DNA from: Streptomyces griseus
GTDB lineage: Bacteria > Bacteroidota > Bacteroidia > Chitinophagales > Chitinophagaceae
Direction of reading: 5' to 3'
Assembly (NCBI GenBank): GCA_943323705.2
Contig: CALPIT020000034.1
Span: 1-15,195, forward strand
DNA: 15,195 bases
In this document: positions 14,410 to 15,195 of the stretch, one piece after another
How positions within the stretch are numbered: position 1 is the first letter of the stretch
Layout of the letters: each line of letters begins with the position of its first letter
Program-made: the position numbers and the translations under genes
The notes under the pieces: model-generated
Database searches by the model: none
Told to the model about the DNA's origin: nothing
The model's input: the letters and a program-made list of their open reading frames with translations, nothing else

Positions 14410-15195
14410 ATGACATTACACGAAAATATTGAGTTGTATAAAGATGCGGTGAGGGCTACATCGGAGCATATGGGGTTGCCTGAAATATTCATTGAGAAAG
14501 ATTACTGGTTAACTATTGCGCTGAATAAAATTTATCAAAGTGAAGTTGCAGCGCATGTGGTTTTTAAAGGTGGTACATCTTTATCTAAATGCTATGACTA
14601 TGTAAATCGTTTTTCAGAAGATATAGACTTGGTATTATTGCGTCAGCCGGATGAAAATGGAAATCAGTTAAAGTTGAAATTAAAAAAGATAACGAATGCT
14701 GTTTCCGAAGTCTTGCCTGAATTGACTATTAATGGAATTACCAACAAGATGGGGATGATTCGTAAAACAGCGCATTCTTATAATCAAAATTTTGAGGGAG
14801 ATTTCGGACAAATAAGAGATGTTGTTATTGTGGAATCAACTTGGCTTGGCTATTATGAACCCTACACCAAGAGAATGGTGAAATCTTTCATTTATGAAAT
14901 GATGGAAAATAAGGGACAAGTGGAATTGGCAAAAGAATATAGTTTACTGCCATTTGAGGTGTTGGTGCTTGAACCATCAAGAACTATGTGTGAAAAAATA
15001 ATGAGTTTGGTTCGATTTTCATACACAGAAAATGCAGAAGAAGATTTGAAGAAAAAAATCAGACATATGTATGACTTGCACCAACTTTTGATACAAAAAG
15101 AAATAATCGAATTTTTCAATTCAGCTGATTTTGAAAACATGTTATTGAAAGTTGCCAATGATGATGTTGATAGTTTTAAAAACAACAATGCTTGG
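14410..15195 (+). CDS. AbiEii/AbiGii-family nucleotidyltransferase toxin (3' end beyond window)
   Basis: This is the probable toxin of the AbiE-type pair, a DNA-polymerase-beta-fold nucleotidyltransferase (DUF1814). Relatives bind GTP, and the mycobacterial MenT enzymes add nucleotides to tRNA 3' ends, stopping translation; the target here is unknown. The frame is open from ATG 14410 to the window end, 262 codons without a stop. Family members are often about 270-330 residues, so most of the protein is visible. Seen: FKGGTSLSK (52-60) and FSEDIDLVL (68-76), giving the G-S and D71-x-D73 catalytic motif; a Lys/Glu region around 192-196 (TMCEK); and RHMYDLHQL (218-226), matching the later conserved motifs. 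An early EKDYWLT (residues 28-34) is also typical. It is preceded by the antitoxin with a 13-nt gap, so one transcript. No key residue is missing in the part seen. Confidence 0.87.
   Translation, partial: MTLHENIELYKDAVRATSEHMGLPEIFIEKDYWLTIALNKIYQSEVAAHVVFKGGTSLSKCYDYVNRFSEDIDLVLLRQPDENGNQLKLKLKKITNAVSEVLPELTINGITNKMGMIRKTAHSYNQNFEGDFGQIRDVVIVESTWLGYYEPYTKRMVKSFIYEMMENKGQVELAKEYSLLPFEVLVLEPSRTMCEKIMSLVRFSYTENAEEDLKKKIRHMYDLHQLLIQKEIIEFFNSADFENMLLKVANDDVDSFKNNNAW

Noticed and set aside
14892..15188. 98-codon minus-strand frame near the window end
   Set aside because: It is opposite the AbiEii-like frame, which carries conserved motifs and stays open for 262 codons.
1..15195. CRISPR arrays, tRNA or rRNA genes, insertion sequences
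   Set aside because: I found no regularly spaced repeats with unique spacers, no tRNA-like clover pattern in the gaps and no transposase-like frame.

Overview
The window reads as an AT-rich chromosomal segment of a Bacteroidota bacterium, most likely from the Chitinophagia/Sphingobacteriia side. Four things point there: nuo subunits with Bacteroidota-type sequences, an exbB-exbD-exbD-tonB cluster whose TonB carries the N-terminal NKAYGAYELRRTY signature, A-rich leaders in place of Shine-Dalgarno sites, and TAnnTTTG-type -7 promoter boxes. All recognised genes are on the + strand.

Region 1 (1-7349) is the distal half of a complex I operon, nuoH-I-J-K-L-M-N. Genes are 6-36 nt apart, except for an 80-nt gap before nuoI that holds an AT-rich inverted/tandem repeat. 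Together they encode the membrane arm: NuoH at the quinone site, the 2x[4Fe-4S] protein NuoI, the small subunits J and K, and the three antiporter-like proton pumps L, M and N. Key Glu/Lys residues of the pumps are present. The 5' end of nuoH is odd: it is short, with an in-frame stop just upstream.

Region 2 (7350-8971) holds one MacB/FtsX-type ABC transporter permease with no ATPase or membrane-fusion partner in view, followed by a 191-nt intergenic region with an A-rich leader.

Region 3 (8972-12011) is a TonB energy-transduction operon: an ExbB/TolQ-like subunit, two different ExbD/TolR-like subunits and TonB. It ends in a textbook intrinsic terminator. ExbB/ExbD use the proton gradient to energise TonB, which drives outer-membrane receptors.

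Region 4 (12012-13506) holds a ladder of 9-bp repeats, then mnmE (tRNA U34-modification GTPase) behind a TATCTTTG promoter box only 4 nt from its ATG.

Region 5 (13507-15195) is the accessory part: an AbiE-type toxin-antitoxin pair. It comprises a DUF6088/AbiEi-like winged-helix antitoxin/repressor and an AbiEii-like nucleotidyltransferase toxin running off the window end. Upstream is a well-formed promoter (TTGACA, 17 bp, TATCTTTG) whose -33 box lies inside one arm of a perfect 8-bp inverted repeat, a good candidate autoregulatory operator. This is the most interesting part of the window. It belongs to a known family; I see no wholly new system.
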